From Bacteroidales bacterium UBA5833 (GTDB lineage Bacteria > Bacteroidota > Bacteroidia > Bacteroidales > Lentimicrobiaceae): a stretch of DNA of 64,000 bases. The DNA lies in contig DJGZ01000039.1 in assembly GCA_002433025.1 (NCBI GenBank), positions 10,719 through 74,718 on the forward strand, read 5' to 3'. Under the pieces are notes generated by a model, which was given only the letters and a program-made list of their open reading frames with translations, was not told the DNA's origin and searched no databases. The position numbers and the translations under genes are program-made. Every line of letters starts with the position of its first letter. Position 1 is the first letter of the stretch. Below are positions 50,809-60,752 of this stretch, one piece after another.

Positions 50809-52590
50809 TTATGCTTCTTCTATGTCAAAAATCTTCTGAATCCGTTCACTGTATTTTTCAGAGATATAACCGCGCCGCAATTTAAGCGAGGCCGTAAGTT
50901 CTCCGGTATCAACAGTCCATTCCCTGTCAAGGAGCTCGAAACGCTTAACCTGTTCAGTTGCCCCGAAAAATTTATTGTATTTATCAATTTCAACCTGAAA
51001 ACGTTTTCTGATCCGGGGCAGATTCACAATTTCCGCATCGGTAGTATAGGGCACTTCCTTGATGGCACACCAGCCTTTAAGATGATTAAAATCAGGGACG
51101 ATCAGTGCCGCAGCAAATTTTTGGTTCTCACCCAGCACCATCAACGTATCAATAAATGGCGATTCCTTGAATTTGTTTTCAAGTTGCTCAGGGCTGATAT
51201 ATTTCCCGAGTGATGTCTTGAAAATTTCTTTTTTACGTCCGGTTAACCTCAGGTGGCCTTGTGGTTCAATTTTCCCGATATCGCCGGTATGAAACCAGCC
51301 TTCAGTATCAATTGCCGACTTTGTAAGCTCAGGTTCTTTGTAATAGCCCATCATGATGTTCCGGCCCTTTGCCAGAATTTCACCATCACCGGCAATCATC
51401 ACTTCCACGCCTTTCAGCACCCGCCCCACGGTTCCGAAACTTATGCCATTTTCGCTGAAATCACTGACAGCGATAACCGGAGAGGTTTCCGTAAGGCCAT
51501 AACCTTCCAGCACCGGAATCCCCGCAGCCCAGAAAACACGCGAAAGCCTCGGCTGCAGGGCGGCGCCCCCCGATACTATAACTTTCATGTTATTGCCCAG
51601 TGCTACCCTCCATTTGCTGAAAACCAGTTTATTGGCCAATTTCAGCTTTAGTTCATAATACCAGCCGTTGGTCCCGTAAAGTTCATACTTTAGTCCCAGG
51701 TTAACAGCCCAGAAAAAGATGAATTTTTTGATTCCGCTGAGTTTCCGGCCATTCATGATGATTTTATCGTAAATCTTCTCAAGCAGGCGGGGAACGGTAG
51801 TCAAAATATCCGGTTTCACTTCGCGCATATTCTCAGCAATGGAAGCTACATTCTCGGCATAATAAACCGAAATCCCCAGATACTGATACATGTAGTTAAG
51901 CATACGCTCATACACGTGGCAGAGCGGCAGATAACTCACAGCCCTCCCTTTTTCACCTACCGGAGGGATATGAGAAACTGCCATCACATTACTAAGAATA
52001 TTATCATGCGAAAGCATCACCCCTTTCGGATTTCCGGTAGTGCCCGACGTGTAGATAAGGGTTGCCAGGTCGTCAGGTTTAATGGTACTCTTAATCTCTT
52101 CCAGAGTTTCCTTGGCAGGATGTTCAAGCCCCAGGGTGATAAAATCATCCAGCAGGCGCAATCCCTCAACTGCTTTGACAGAATAAACTGCTGTGAGACT
52201 TTGTATTTCAGGAATAATGTGTTCAATCTTTCTGAAAATATCCTTACCGGAAATAAACAAGACCCTTACGCCGGCATGGTTCAGGATATACTTGTAGTCA
52301 GACTCGCTGATGGTGGGATAAATCGGAACATGCACCGCCCCGGCCTGCATAATGCCCATATCGATAAAATTCCATTCCGGTCTGCTGGGCATGATGGTAG
52401 CCACCATATCCCCTTTCCTGATACCTGAGTATATGAGTGCATAACTTATGGCGTCAGAAATCCGGCGGTATTCGGAAATGCTGTATTTACGCCAGACACC
52501 GTCTTCTTTCCCGGCTATGGCATCATCCTTTGGCTGATAGGCTTCTGAATAGTGTGGCAAAAGATCGAATAAACGGGTAACTTTTGTCAT
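50809..52590 (-). CDS. Long-chain acyl-CoA synthetase (AMP-forming), copy 2 of a tandem set
   Basis: The 593-residue protein has the same layout as its neighbours: LIYTSGTTGNPKGVMLSH, LEGYGLTETSPVIAVS, WFHTGDIGKIEPQG and LTGRKKEIFKTSLGKYISP. A distinctive HIPPVGEKGRAVSYLPLCHV segment aligns with copy 1 but is shortened in copy 3. It begins 15 bases after copy 1 ends. Likely specialised for a particular fatty acid, but the chain length cannot be read from sequence. Confidence 0.92.
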   Translation of the reverse strand: MTKVTRLFDLLPHYSEAYQPKDDAIAGKEDGVWRKYSISEYRRISDAISYALIYSGIRKGDMVATIMPSRPEWNFIDMGIMQAGAVHVPIYPTISESDYKYILNHAGVRVLFISGKDIFRKIEHIIPEIQSLTAVYSVKAVEGLRLLDDFITLGLEHPAKETLEEIKSTIKPDDLATLIYTSGTTGNPKGVMLSHDNILSNVMAVSHIPPVGEKGRAVSYLPLCHVYERMLNYMYQYLGISVYYAENVASIAENMREVKPDILTTVPRLLEKIYDKIIMNGRKLSGIKKFIFFWAVNLGLKYELYGTNGWYYELKLKLANKLVFSKWRVALGNNMKVIVSGGAALQPRLSRVFWAAGIPVLEGYGLTETSPVIAVSDFSENGISFGTVGRVLKGVEVMIAGDGEILAKGRNIMMGYYKEPELTKSAIDTEGWFHTGDIGKIEPQGHLRLTGRKKEIFKTSLGKYISPEQLENKFKESPFIDTLMVLGENQKFAAALIVPDFNHLKGWCAIKEVPYTTDAEIVNLPRIRKRFQVEIDKYNKFFGATEQVKRFELLDREWTVDTGELTASLKLRRGYISEKYSERIQKIFDIEEA

Positions 52591-52605
52591 ACGATGTCGG
52601 TTTGT

Positions 52606-54375
52606 TTAGGCAAATAGTTTTTCTATCCTGGTCTGATACTTTTTCGCAATAAATGAACGCTTCAGTTTGAGTGTCGGGGTAAGTTCCCCGCTGGCCGTTG
52701 ACCATTCACTGTTCATAATCTCAATTTTCTTGATTTGTTCCGTGCTTCCAAACTCAGTATTATACTTGTCGATCACCTTAAGCAACCTCTGTTTTATCCT
52801 TGGCAATGCCACCATTTCCTCATCCGTAGTGTATTCAATTTCTTTAATCCTGCACCATGACCTCAGATGGTTAAAATCAGGAACCACCAGTGCAGCGGCA
52901 AACTTCTGATTCTCACCAACTACCATAATATTATCAATAAACGGCGATTCTTTAATTTTGTTTTCGAGAAGCTCCGGAGCAATGTACTTACCCAACGAGG
53001 TTTTGAATATTTCCTTTTTCCTGCCGGTGATCCGCAATTGGCCTTCAGGCTCAAACTGACCTATATCTCCCGTATGAAACCATCCATCCCCATCGATGAC
53101 CTGTGCGGTAAGTTCAGGATCTTTATAATAACCAAGCATGATATTGGGCCCGCGGGCCAGAATTTCCCCGTCTTCGGCTATCATAACCTCAACGCCCCTG
53201 AGCGGTGGCCCCACCGTACCGATTTTGATTCCATTACTGTCGGTGCTGGTTACCGCAATAACAGGAGAGGTTTCAGTAAGTCCGTAACCCTCATAGATAG
53301 GCAATCCTGCAGCCCTGAATGTTTTCACAAGCCTCGGCTGAATTGAAGCACCACCCGACACGATAATCTTGAAGTTCCCGCCAAGCGCTTCGCGCCACTT
53401 GCTGTATATCAGTTTATCCGCTATACGGTGCCTTAACATGTACCAGGCATTGTTGTTACCCTGAACATCGTAATGAAGCGCAAGATCAACCGCCCAGAAA
53501 AAGATCATCCGTTTCACCCCTTTCAGTTTACGCCCGCTTGCCTGAATTTTATCATAAATCTTTTCAAGTAAACGGGGCACACAACACATCATATCCGGAT
53601 GAATCTCCTTGATATTATCGGTAATCGTTGCCAGACTTTCGGCATAATAAACCGAAATTCCAAGGTACTGGTAAAGGTAGTTGAGCATTCGCTCATATAC
53701 GTGGCACAAAGGCAGAAAACTAAGTGCCTTGCCCTCCTCTCCAAAGGTTGGGATATATGAAACACCAATGAAATTGGAAATAATATTGGTATGCGAAAGC
53801 ATTACCCCCTTTGGATTGCCGGTAGTGCCGGAAGTATATATGATTGTCGCAAGATCGTCTCCCTGAATGCTGTCTTTAATTGCCTGCACCTGTTCAGGCA
53901 GGGGGCCGGCCTGGCCAATTCCAACCAGGTCGTAAAGATTCCGGAAGCCCTCCCGTTGCTTGAAGGTAAAAACCTCCTCAACCGAAGGACAGTTAACCGT
54001 AACTTCCTTTATTTTTCTTGACAGCTCATCACCGGAAACAAATACAAATTTGACACTGGCATGATCGAAAATATACTGGTAATCCGCAGGACTGATCGTT
54101 GGATAAACCGGAACATGAATAGCTCCCGCCTGCATAATGGCCATATCCAGAAAATTCCATTCAGGCCTGTTATTGGTAATTGTAGCAATGGTATCACCTT
54201 TCTTCACGCCAAGTGAAAGTAATCCATAGGTCAGATCATCCGCCATCCGGATGTACTGCTCAATACTATACTTCTTCCAGACCCCATCTTCCTTACAGGC
54301 AAGAGCATCATCCTTCGGCTTATAAGAAGCCACATAATTCGGTAAAAGATCGAAAATCCTGGTGATAGTAGTCAT
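52606..54375 (-). CDS. Long-chain acyl-CoA synthetase (AMP-forming), copy 1 of a tandem set
   Basis: The 589-residue protein has the motif IIYTSGTTGNPKGVMLSH, YEGYGLTETSPVIAVT, WFHTGDIGQFEPEGQ and ITGRKKEIFKTSLGKYIAP. It is closest by eye to copy 2. It lies 90 bases downstream of the SDR gene, probably on one transcript. All three copies keep the ATP/AMP signature and hinge, so none looks inactive. Confidence 0.92.
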   Translation of the reverse strand: MTTITRIFDLLPNYVASYKPKDDALACKEDGVWKKYSIEQYIRMADDLTYGLLSLGVKKGDTIATITNNRPEWNFLDMAIMQAGAIHVPVYPTISPADYQYIFDHASVKFVFVSGDELSRKIKEVTVNCPSVEEVFTFKQREGFRNLYDLVGIGQAGPLPEQVQAIKDSIQGDDLATIIYTSGTTGNPKGVMLSHTNIISNFIGVSYIPTFGEEGKALSFLPLCHVYERMLNYLYQYLGISVYYAESLATITDNIKEIHPDMMCCVPRLLEKIYDKIQASGRKLKGVKRMIFFWAVDLALHYDVQGNNNAWYMLRHRIADKLIYSKWREALGGNFKIIVSGGASIQPRLVKTFRAAGLPIYEGYGLTETSPVIAVTSTDSNGIKIGTVGPPLRGVEVMIAEDGEILARGPNIMLGYYKDPELTAQVIDGDGWFHTGDIGQFEPEGQLRITGRKKEIFKTSLGKYIAPELLENKIKESPFIDNIMVVGENQKFAAALVVPDFNHLRSWCRIKEIEYTTDEEMVALPRIKQRLLKVIDKYNTEFGSTEQIKKIEIMNSEWSTASGELTPTLKLKRSFIAKKYQTRIEKLFA

Positions 54376-54465
54376 TTCGCTGAGTTTTAGAAATGAAAAT
54401 TCATATGATTACTCTGGTGAACTTCAACAATGTAATAGTCAAAAAAAACATGCTATACTTTATTG

Positions 54466-55239
54466 TCATTCGGCTGACAATGATTTCCTGTTAATGATGG
54501 CTGCTGTAGCCTGGGCTGCCGGCATAATGAGCATGTCGTTGATGTTAACATGCGGCGGCTGACTGGCCACATAGTAAACAGCTTCAGCAATATCTTCGGG
54601 ACGAAGTGGCTCAAATCCTTCATACACAGCTTTGGCACGGGTTTCATCACCGCTGAAACGAACGGTGGAAAACTCCGTTTCGGCAGCTCCGGGAGCGATC
54701 TGACTCACCTTGATGCCATATGGCAGCAGGTCGATGCGCATAGCTTTTGTAATACTGTCGACAGCCGCCTTGGTTGCACAGTAAATATTTCCGTTGGGAT
54801 AAACCTCACGCCCGGCAATTGATCCGATGTTGATTATATGTCCGCTGCCCCGGCCGACCATCGCGGGCGCCAGGGCCCTGCTAAGGTAAACCAGGCCTTT
54901 GACATTGGTGTCGATCATCTGATCCCATTGTTCAATATTCCCTTTATGAAAAGGTTCAAGCCCAAGGGCCAGACCGGCATTGTTGATAAGAATATCCGGA
55001 ATCCTGAATTCTCCGGGCAGGGACTCAAGTGAACGGCTGATTTCATCCTGGCGGCTTACATCCATCTGCAGGGGAATAACCACGACATTAAACCTGGCAG
55101 CTAATTCCGTTGCAAGTTCCTGAAGTTTCTCCTCTCTTCGGCCTGAAATAACCAGATTATATCCTGATTCAGCGAAGCGGCAGGCACATGATCGGCCGAT
55201 ACCACTGCTGGCGCCGGTAATAAATACAATTTTACCCAT
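54466..55239 (-). CDS. SDR family NAD(P)-dependent oxidoreductase (YdfG-like)
   Basis: A classical short-chain dehydrogenase. The 257-residue protein has the cofactor loop TGASSGIG at 8-15, NNAG at 86-89 and the catalytic Ser140, Tyr153 and Lys157. It most resembles the YdfG group, which oxidises 3-hydroxy acids or serine with NADP; the basic SGRR after strand 2 favours NADP. It heads the run of three acyl-CoA synthetases, suggesting lipid chemistry, though that is inference. Confidence 0.9.
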   Translation of the reverse strand: MGKIVFITGASSGIGRSCACRFAESGYNLVISGRREEKLQELATELAARFNVVVIPLQMDVSRQDEISRSLESLPGEFRIPDILINNAGLALGLEPFHKGNIEQWDQMIDTNVKGLVYLSRALAPAMVGRGSGHIINIGSIAGREVYPNGNIYCATKAAVDSITKAMRIDLLPYGIKVSQIAPGAAETEFSTVRFSGDETRAKAVYEGFEPLRPEDIAEAVYYVASQPPHVNINDMLIMPAAQATAAIINRKSLSAE

Positions 55240-55300
55240 AAATGCTTGTCATGACCTCCCGTAAAAAATTCAGCATGCAGGAGTCAGTCCCTCCGAAGGG

Positions 55301-55332
55301 TAAAAGTATGGAATAATAAATAACAAGACAAA
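55301..55332 (-). promoter_or_regulatory. Promoter for the SDR/acyl-CoA synthetase run
   Basis: On the minus strand TTTG (55329-55332), a 20-base spacer and TACTTTTA (55301-55308), one mismatch from TAnnTTTG, about 62 bases before the SDR start. Confidence 0.55.
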
Positions 55333-55437
55333 CAACTTTATTAAGAAAATTAACAATTGTCGGTCCCGGAGCCTGATAAAACTACGTCCGGACTTACGAT
55401 CCGGCTGCCTGCCACGAATGCTATTATTGAAGACGAC

Positions 55438-58400
55438 TCAGCCAATCGTGCGCTTAATCCACTCCCTGGCATTTACAAATGGCTCAATCCAGGGAGAGAC
55501 TTCATCACCCGACCTTCCCGAAGGATACCAGGCCCAGTTCCAGGGATATACTGAACGTTCCAGATGTGGCATCATGGCAAGGTGGCGTCCGTCCTGTGAA
55601 GCAATGGCCGCTGCCGCAAGATCCGATCCGTTTGGATTACCGGGATAAGCATTATAGCTGTATTTCATTGGTATCTGATACTGATGTTCATCAAGGGGCA
55701 GGTTAAAACGTCCCTCTCCATGCGCAATCCATATGCCAAGTCTTTTCCCGGCCATACTGCCCAGCATCACCGAGCTGTTTTCCGGAATATCAACATTGAG
55801 AAATGCGGATTCAAATTTTCCTGAAGTATTATGATGCATCGCAGGCTTCTGGTCGTGTTCAGGATAAATCAGCCCCAGTTCTACCATTAACTGGCAGCCG
55901 TTACACACCCCTAAACTCAGGGTGTCCGGCCGTGCATAGAAATTATCCAGGGCAGCTTTGGCGCGTTCATTATAGATAAAAGCTCCGGCCCAGCCTTTGG
56001 CTGAACCCAGCACATCGGAATTACTGAAGCCTCCCACAAAAACGATCATATTCACATCCTCCAGGGTTTCGCGACCGCTGATGAGATCCGTCATATGAAC
56101 ATCCTTTACGTCAAAGCCGGCAAGATAAAGCGACCAGGCCATTTCACGATCACCGTTCACCCCTTTCTCCCGGATTATGGCAGCCCTTATTCCGGAGGAA
56201 GAAGTCCGGTTAATATCAATATTATACTGTGACAAAGCGCCGGTAAAATCGTCACCAAATTCACAGGAAAGCGGCTGCTTGTCGAAGTTATGGTAGCGTT
56301 CACGGGCATGATCTTCGCCGCTTTGCTGTCTGTCGAGCAGGTACGAAGTTTTAAACCACAGTTTCCGCAACTGATCGACTTCCATCTCCACAACTCCCTT
56401 GTGAAAACGAAGAGCCAGGCTCCGCCGGAATGACGGCTTCCCGAGGATATGGAATTTCAGGCCCGCTTCCTGCAAAAGCACCGATGCATAATCAATATCG
56501 TTTACTTGTAGGACAACACCGGGATTCTCGCTGAAAAGCAGCTTGACGATATCACTTTCACCGAAACCGTCAAGATCAACATCCAATCCGATGCCCGGCT
56601 GGGCAAAAAGCATTTCAAGCAGCGCTGTAACCATACCTCCTGATGAAATATCATGTCCCGCCAGCAATATGTCCTTCCGGATCAGCGTCTGAACAGCCTC
56701 AAATGCCTTGATGAAAATGCCGGGATCAGTCACTGTCGGGGCTTCATCGCCAAGGGCGTTCAATACCTGTGCCAGGGCGCTGCCACCGGTTTTCAGACGG
56801 TCGGCTGAAAAATCGAGATAGATCAGCGATGAAGTGAATTCAGGCGCCAGCACCGGTTTCACCACCTTCCGGATATCACTCACCTCTGCTACTGCCGAGA
56901 TAATTACTGTTCCCGGTGAAAGCACTTTCTCACCTTCCGGATATTTCTGGGTCATCGAAAGGGAATCCTTTCCGGTAGGAATATTTATGCCCAGTGCAAT
57001 GGCAAAATCGCTGGCTGCCTTCACGGCCTCATAAAGCCGTGCATCCTCACCCGGATTCCGGCAGGGCCACATCCAGTTTGCACTCAGCGAAACACCCTTC
57101 AAACCGTGCTCCAGCGGCGCCCACACAAGGTTGGTAAGCGATTCCGCAATTGCCAGCACCGAACCGGCAGCCGCATCAATCAGGCCGGCAGCCGGAGCAT
57201 GGCCTATGGAAGTAACAATTCCTTTTTCACCATGATAGTCAAGCGCAACTACCCCGCAATTATTCAGCGGCAACTGAACCGGGCCTGCAGTTTGCTGAAC
57301 GGCCACGCGACCGGTCACTGAACGGTCAACTTTATTGGTAAGCCAGTCTTTACAAGCAACCCCTTCCAGCTGTAAAACCTGTTCCACATAACTTTTCAAT
57401 CCGGCTGCCTTGTACCTCAGCGGAGCATGAACCTGCGCAACGGATGTATCTTCCATAATGGTACGCGGCGGTTTGCCGAACATATCGGCCAGGTGGAGAT
57501 CGATGGGCCTGTTGCCCGTTTTGCCGTTTACAAAAACAAGTTGCTGATCACCTGTAGTTTCTCCGACCACGAACATAGGCGCCCTTTCTCTGCCGGCCAC
57601 CCTCTGAAGCAGATCCACATCCGGCTGATGCATGATCAGGCCCATACGTTCCTGCGATTCGTTTCCGATGATCTCCCGGTCCGAAAGTGTCGGATCTCCC
57701 ACCGGCAATTTATCAATTTCTATTCTTCCTCCGGTGACTTCAACCAATTCGGAAAGTGAATTCAGGTGTCCGCCGGCCCCGTGGTCATGAATGGAAACAA
57801 CCGGGTTTTCGTCAAGTTCAGCCATTGCCCTGATGGCGTTATACACCCGTTTCTGCATCTCGGGATTCGAACGCTGTACGGCATTCAGCTCAATGGAGTT
57901 GCTGAATTGCCCTGTGGCTACCGAAGATACGGCGCCTCCGCCCATCCCGATGCGGTAATTGTCGCCACCCATTACGATTACTTTATCTCCGGGGGCCGGA
58001 TCATCTTTCAGGCTGTCGGATTTCCGGGCATACCCCACCCCGCCGGCCAGCATGATTACTTTATCATAACCATAAGCCATTGCACCTTCCTGGTGTTCGA
58101 AAGTCAACAAACTCCCGCAGATCAGAGGTTGTCCGAATTTATTGCCAAAATCACTGGCGCCGTTCGATGCCTTGATCAGCAACTCTTCCGGAGTCTGATA
58201 CAGCCATTTACGGGGCTTTACAGCCGTTTTCCATCCATGCAGTTCGCAATTCCGGGGATAAGAGGTCATGTAAACCGCAGTTCCGGCAATAGGCATGGAA
58301 CCTTTACCCCCCGCCATCCTGTCGCGGATCTCTCCCCCGCTGCCGGTTGCCGCACCGTTGAATGGCTCAACCGTTGTCGGAAAATTATGGGTCTCCGCTT

Positions 58401-59127
58401 TCAGCGAAATAACGGAATCAATCTCTTTAACCCTGAAAAAATCAGGCCGGTCGGGGTTAACAGGTGCAAACTGCCTGATAGACGGCCCCTTGATAAATGC
58501 CACATTATCCTTATATGCTGATACGATGAAATTGGGATTCGTACCGGAGGTTTTGCGTATCATCGAGAACAAGGTCGCCGGCATTTCCCTGCCATCCAGC
58601 ATAAAGGTACCGTTGAAAATTTTATGCCGGCAATGCTCCGAATTAACCTGGGAGAAGCCAAATACCTCACTGTCAGTGAGAGGTCTGCCGATTTTACGGC
58701 TCAGTTCATTGAGGTATTCAATTTCATCCTTCGAAAGTGCCAGGCCCTCCTGAAGGTTGTAAGCGGCAATATCCGTAATCTCCTGCACCGGATCAGGCTC
58801 ATGCAGGACTGTAAAAATATCCTGATCAAGGTTATGGTTCAAAACCTGCAGCATGGCGTCGTAAGGGGCATCGGCTCCCTTCACCTCAAGATACTCTTCA
58901 ATTCTGAAAATGCCCGTAACTCCCATATTCTGGGTAATCTCCACGGCATTTGTACTCCATGGAGTTACCATTTCGCGCCGCGGCCCAATAAAAAAGCCCG
59001 ATATAGACCGGGCTTCAATATATGCTGCGCCTCCAAACAGCCAACTCAGTTTCTGTATATCGTTTAATGTGAGTTCCTTTTCACAACCAACGGCATAGAT
59101 GGCATTCCCCTTGAAAAACCTGATCAT
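55438..59127 (-). CDS. purL: Phosphoribosylformylglycinamidine synthase, large single-chain form
   Basis: Converts formylglycinamide ribotide to the amidine with glutamine and ATP in purine synthesis. The 1229-residue protein is the full fused form: a PurS-like N-terminus, a FGAM synthetase core with SEHCRHKIFNG, AETHNFPTTVEPFNGAATGS and HDHGAGGHLNSL, and a C-terminal glutaminase with catalytic Cys1075 (GVCNGCQ), His1188 and Glu1190 (MPHLER). The ATG at 59125-59127 is used instead of a TTG eight codons upstream that lies at the -7 element. Confidence 0.97.
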   Translation of the reverse strand: MIRFFKGNAIYAVGCEKELTLNDIQKLSWLFGGAAYIEARSISGFFIGPRREMVTPWSTNAVEITQNMGVTGIFRIEEYLEVKGADAPYDAMLQVLNHNLDQDIFTVLHEPDPVQEITDIAAYNLQEGLALSKDEIEYLNELSRKIGRPLTDSEVFGFSQVNSEHCRHKIFNGTFMLDGREMPATLFSMIRKTSGTNPNFIVSAYKDNVAFIKGPSIRQFAPVNPDRPDFFRVKEIDSVISLKAETHNFPTTVEPFNGAATGSGGEIRDRMAGGKGSMPIAGTAVYMTSYPRNCELHGWKTAVKPRKWLYQTPEELLIKASNGASDFGNKFGQPLICGSLLTFEHQEGAMAYGYDKVIMLAGGVGYARKSDSLKDDPAPGDKVIVMGGDNYRIGMGGGAVSSVATGQFSNSIELNAVQRSNPEMQKRVYNAIRAMAELDENPVVSIHDHGAGGHLNSLSELVEVTGGRIEIDKLPVGDPTLSDREIIGNESQERMGLIMHQPDVDLLQRVAGRERAPMFVVGETTGDQQLVFVNGKTGNRPIDLHLADMFGKPPRTIMEDTSVAQVHAPLRYKAAGLKSYVEQVLQLEGVACKDWLTNKVDRSVTGRVAVQQTAGPVQLPLNNCGVVALDYHGEKGIVTSIGHAPAAGLIDAAAGSVLAIAESLTNLVWAPLEHGLKGVSLSANWMWPCRNPGEDARLYEAVKAASDFAIALGINIPTGKDSLSMTQKYPEGEKVLSPGTVIISAVAEVSDIRKVVKPVLAPEFTSSLIYLDFSADRLKTGGSALAQVLNALGDEAPTVTDPGIFIKAFEAVQTLIRKDILLAGHDISSGGMVTALLEMLFAQPGIGLDVDLDGFGESDIVKLLFSENPGVVLQVNDIDYASVLLQEAGLKFHILGKPSFRRSLALRFHKGVVEMEVDQLRKLWFKTSYLLDRQQSGEDHARERYHNFDKQPLSCEFGDDFTGALSQYNIDINRTSSSGIRAAIIREKGVNGDREMAWSLYLAGFDVKDVHMTDLISGRETLEDVNMIVFVGGFSNSDVLGSAKGWAGAFIYNERAKAALDNFYARPDTLSLGVCNGCQLMVELGLIYPEHDQKPAMHHNTSGKFESAFLNVDIPENSSVMLGSMAGKRLGIWIAHGEGRFNLPLDEHQYQIPMKYSYNAYPGNPNGSDLAAAAIASQDGRHLAMMPHLERSVYPWNWAWYPSGRSGDEVSPWIEPFVNAREWIKRTIG

Positions 59128-59148
59128 TTTCCTGATTTTTTGATGTGG

Positions 59149-59179
59149 CAAAGTTAATAAAGGAATTTGTATGGCGAAA
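59149..59179 (-). promoter_or_regulatory. Promoter for purL
   Basis: On the minus strand TTTC (59176-59179), a 19-base spacer and TAACTTTG (59149-59156), a perfect -7 element 22 bases before the ATG. No purine riboswitch is evident in the short leader. Confidence 0.6.
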
Positions 59180-59280
59180 GTCCCGGGTTGATTTACATAA
59201 AGATTTGTCCGAAAAACGGGCGGGAATCACCCCGTGTGATCAAAAAAAAATACAAAAAATCAGGAGGAATCAAATCTTTT

Positions 59281-59288
59281 TAAATTTG
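59281..59288 (+). promoter_or_regulatory. -7 promoter element for the YeiH-like gene
   Basis: TAAATTTG matches TAnnTTTG, 20 bases before the ATG at 59309. No -33 element is seen in the A-rich upstream sequence. Confidence 0.45.
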
Positions 59289-59308
59289 TGATCACAATTC
59301 AACAGACT

Positions 59309-60580
59309 ATGCTGAAAAAAATGAAACTTACCGAAGACTGGGCTTCAGTTGTTGTCGGGATTACATTGATCATAGCCGTTGTTGCAACTTCCTTTTTCCC
59401 CGAGCTCCCGAAGTTCGGGCCTAAAACAGGATGGACAGGATGGACTGTGCTGAGCACCGAAGTATTTACCACCGGCAACACCCTCCGTCTGGGGATGACA
59501 TTCCTCTATTTCCTTTTCTTTGCACTTGCCGGCACCTGGCTGATGGGTAAACGGGGCAAAGAATTGATAACGGCATTTCCCGTTGTCTTCATCCTTTCCA
59601 TGGTTGCCCAGTTTATTGCCTCCAGCGGTTCAATGAAAAACCTGGGACTGGAAACCGTGCTCTTTTCTTTACTTATCGGACTATTTATCAGCAATGTATT
59701 AAGCACACCCGCCTGGCTTAAAGCCGGAATCCAGAGTGAGTTCTACATCAAAATCGGCCTGGTAATGCTCGGAACCACCATTTTGTTTTCTGAAATTATG
59801 AAGGCCGGATTGTTTGGTGTACTTCAGGCGGTGATTGTTGTGGTTTCAGTGTGGTACTTTGCTTTCCGGATAGCGCGTAAACTGAAAGTTGACGAAGAAC
59901 TCGGCATTATGCTCGCCAGCGCGGTCAGTATCTGCGGGGTTTCAGCAGCCATAGCCACAGCAGGAGCCATCAAAGGCGACAGCAAGAAACTCAGCTATGT
60001 TATTTCACTGGTTCTGGTGGTTGCCATCCCCATGATGATATTTATGCCACTGATAGCCAGGTGGATAGGATTATCTGATGAAGTAACCGGTGCCTGGCTG
60101 GGTGGCTCCATCGACACCACCGGGGCCGTTGTGGCCGGGGGTACCATTGCCGGAGATACCGCACTGAAATTCAGCACTATTATTAAGTTTTCACAAAATG
60201 TGCTGCTTGGAGTCGCTGCCTTCCTGATTTCAATCTTCTGGACTTACCGGCAGGCAGAAAAAAACGGTACGGATGAAAAACCGACACTGGGTGTAATCTG
60301 GGAGCGCTTCCCGAAATTTGTACTGGGTTTCATTGCCGCTTCCCTGGTTTTTTCATTCCTGATTGACAGTGAAACAGCGGTAAATGCGGGTAAAACCATA
60401 AAGAGCTACCAGTCACTGTGGTTCAACCTTGCCTTTGTCTGCATCGGTCTCGAAACCCGCTTCAAAGACCTGGTAACCATGGATAGAGGAAGACCGCTCT
60501 ATGCCTTCCTTCTGGCACAGGGGTTCAATATCATCATAACCCTGATTGTGGCTTACATACTGTTCGGCATCTTCTGGTAA
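59309..60580 (+). CDS. YeiH/UPF0324 family membrane transporter (putative sulfate exporter)
   Basis: The 423-residue protein has about ten to eleven membrane segments with the family motif SAVSICGVSAAIATAGAIKGD near residue 206 and GGSIDTTGAVVAGGTIAGD near 268. Members are annotated as putative sulfate exporters on limited evidence. It is longer at the N-terminus than E. coli YeiH. The ATG at 59309 follows the -7 element; a Met four codons later is also possible. No cysteine or sulfonate catabolic genes are adjacent. Confidence 0.88.
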   Translation: MLKKMKLTEDWASVVVGITLIIAVVATSFFPELPKFGPKTGWTGWTVLSTEVFTTGNTLRLGMTFLYFLFFALAGTWLMGKRGKELITAFPVVFILSMVAQFIASSGSMKNLGLETVLFSLLIGLFISNVLSTPAWLKAGIQSEFYIKIGLVMLGTTILFSEIMKAGLFGVLQAVIVVVSVWYFAFRIARKLKVDEELGIMLASAVSICGVSAAIATAGAIKGDSKKLSYVISLVLVVAIPMMIFMPLIARWIGLSDEVTGAWLGGSIDTTGAVVAGGTIAGDTALKFSTIIKFSQNVLLGVAAFLISIFWTYRQAEKNGTDEKPTLGVIWERFPKFVLGFIAASLVFSFLIDSETAVNAGKTIKSYQSLWFNLAFVCIGLETRFKDLVTMDRGRPLYAFLLAQGFNIIITLIVAYILFGIFW

Positions 60581-60721
60581 TATAATCAGCAGGGCTTTTT
60601 TTCAGATATTTCTCAGCTGGTCCAGGCAATAAGACCATTCCGGAAAGCCAGATCCGCACGCTTAATCCGGAGCAATTGGTATTTATTTTCATCACATAAC
60701 AATTTGCCTGAATATTAATTC

Positions 60722-60729
60722 TACCTTTG
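60722..60729 (+). promoter_or_regulatory. -7 promoter element for the DEAD-box helicase gene
   Basis: TACCTTTG matches TAnnTTTG, 23 bases before the ATG. A TTTG 15 bases upstream is closer than a normal -33 element. Confidence 0.5.
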
Positions 60730-60752
60730 CGCGCAATTTTCTAAACAATTTT

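Noticed and set aside
57766..58521. A 251-codon open frame on the plus strand
   Set aside because: Antisense to the purL core; composition and lack of similarity mark it as a shadow.
59128..59308. Purine riboswitch upstream of purL
   Set aside because: The promoter -7 element lies only 22 bases before the ATG, leaving no room for an aptamer.
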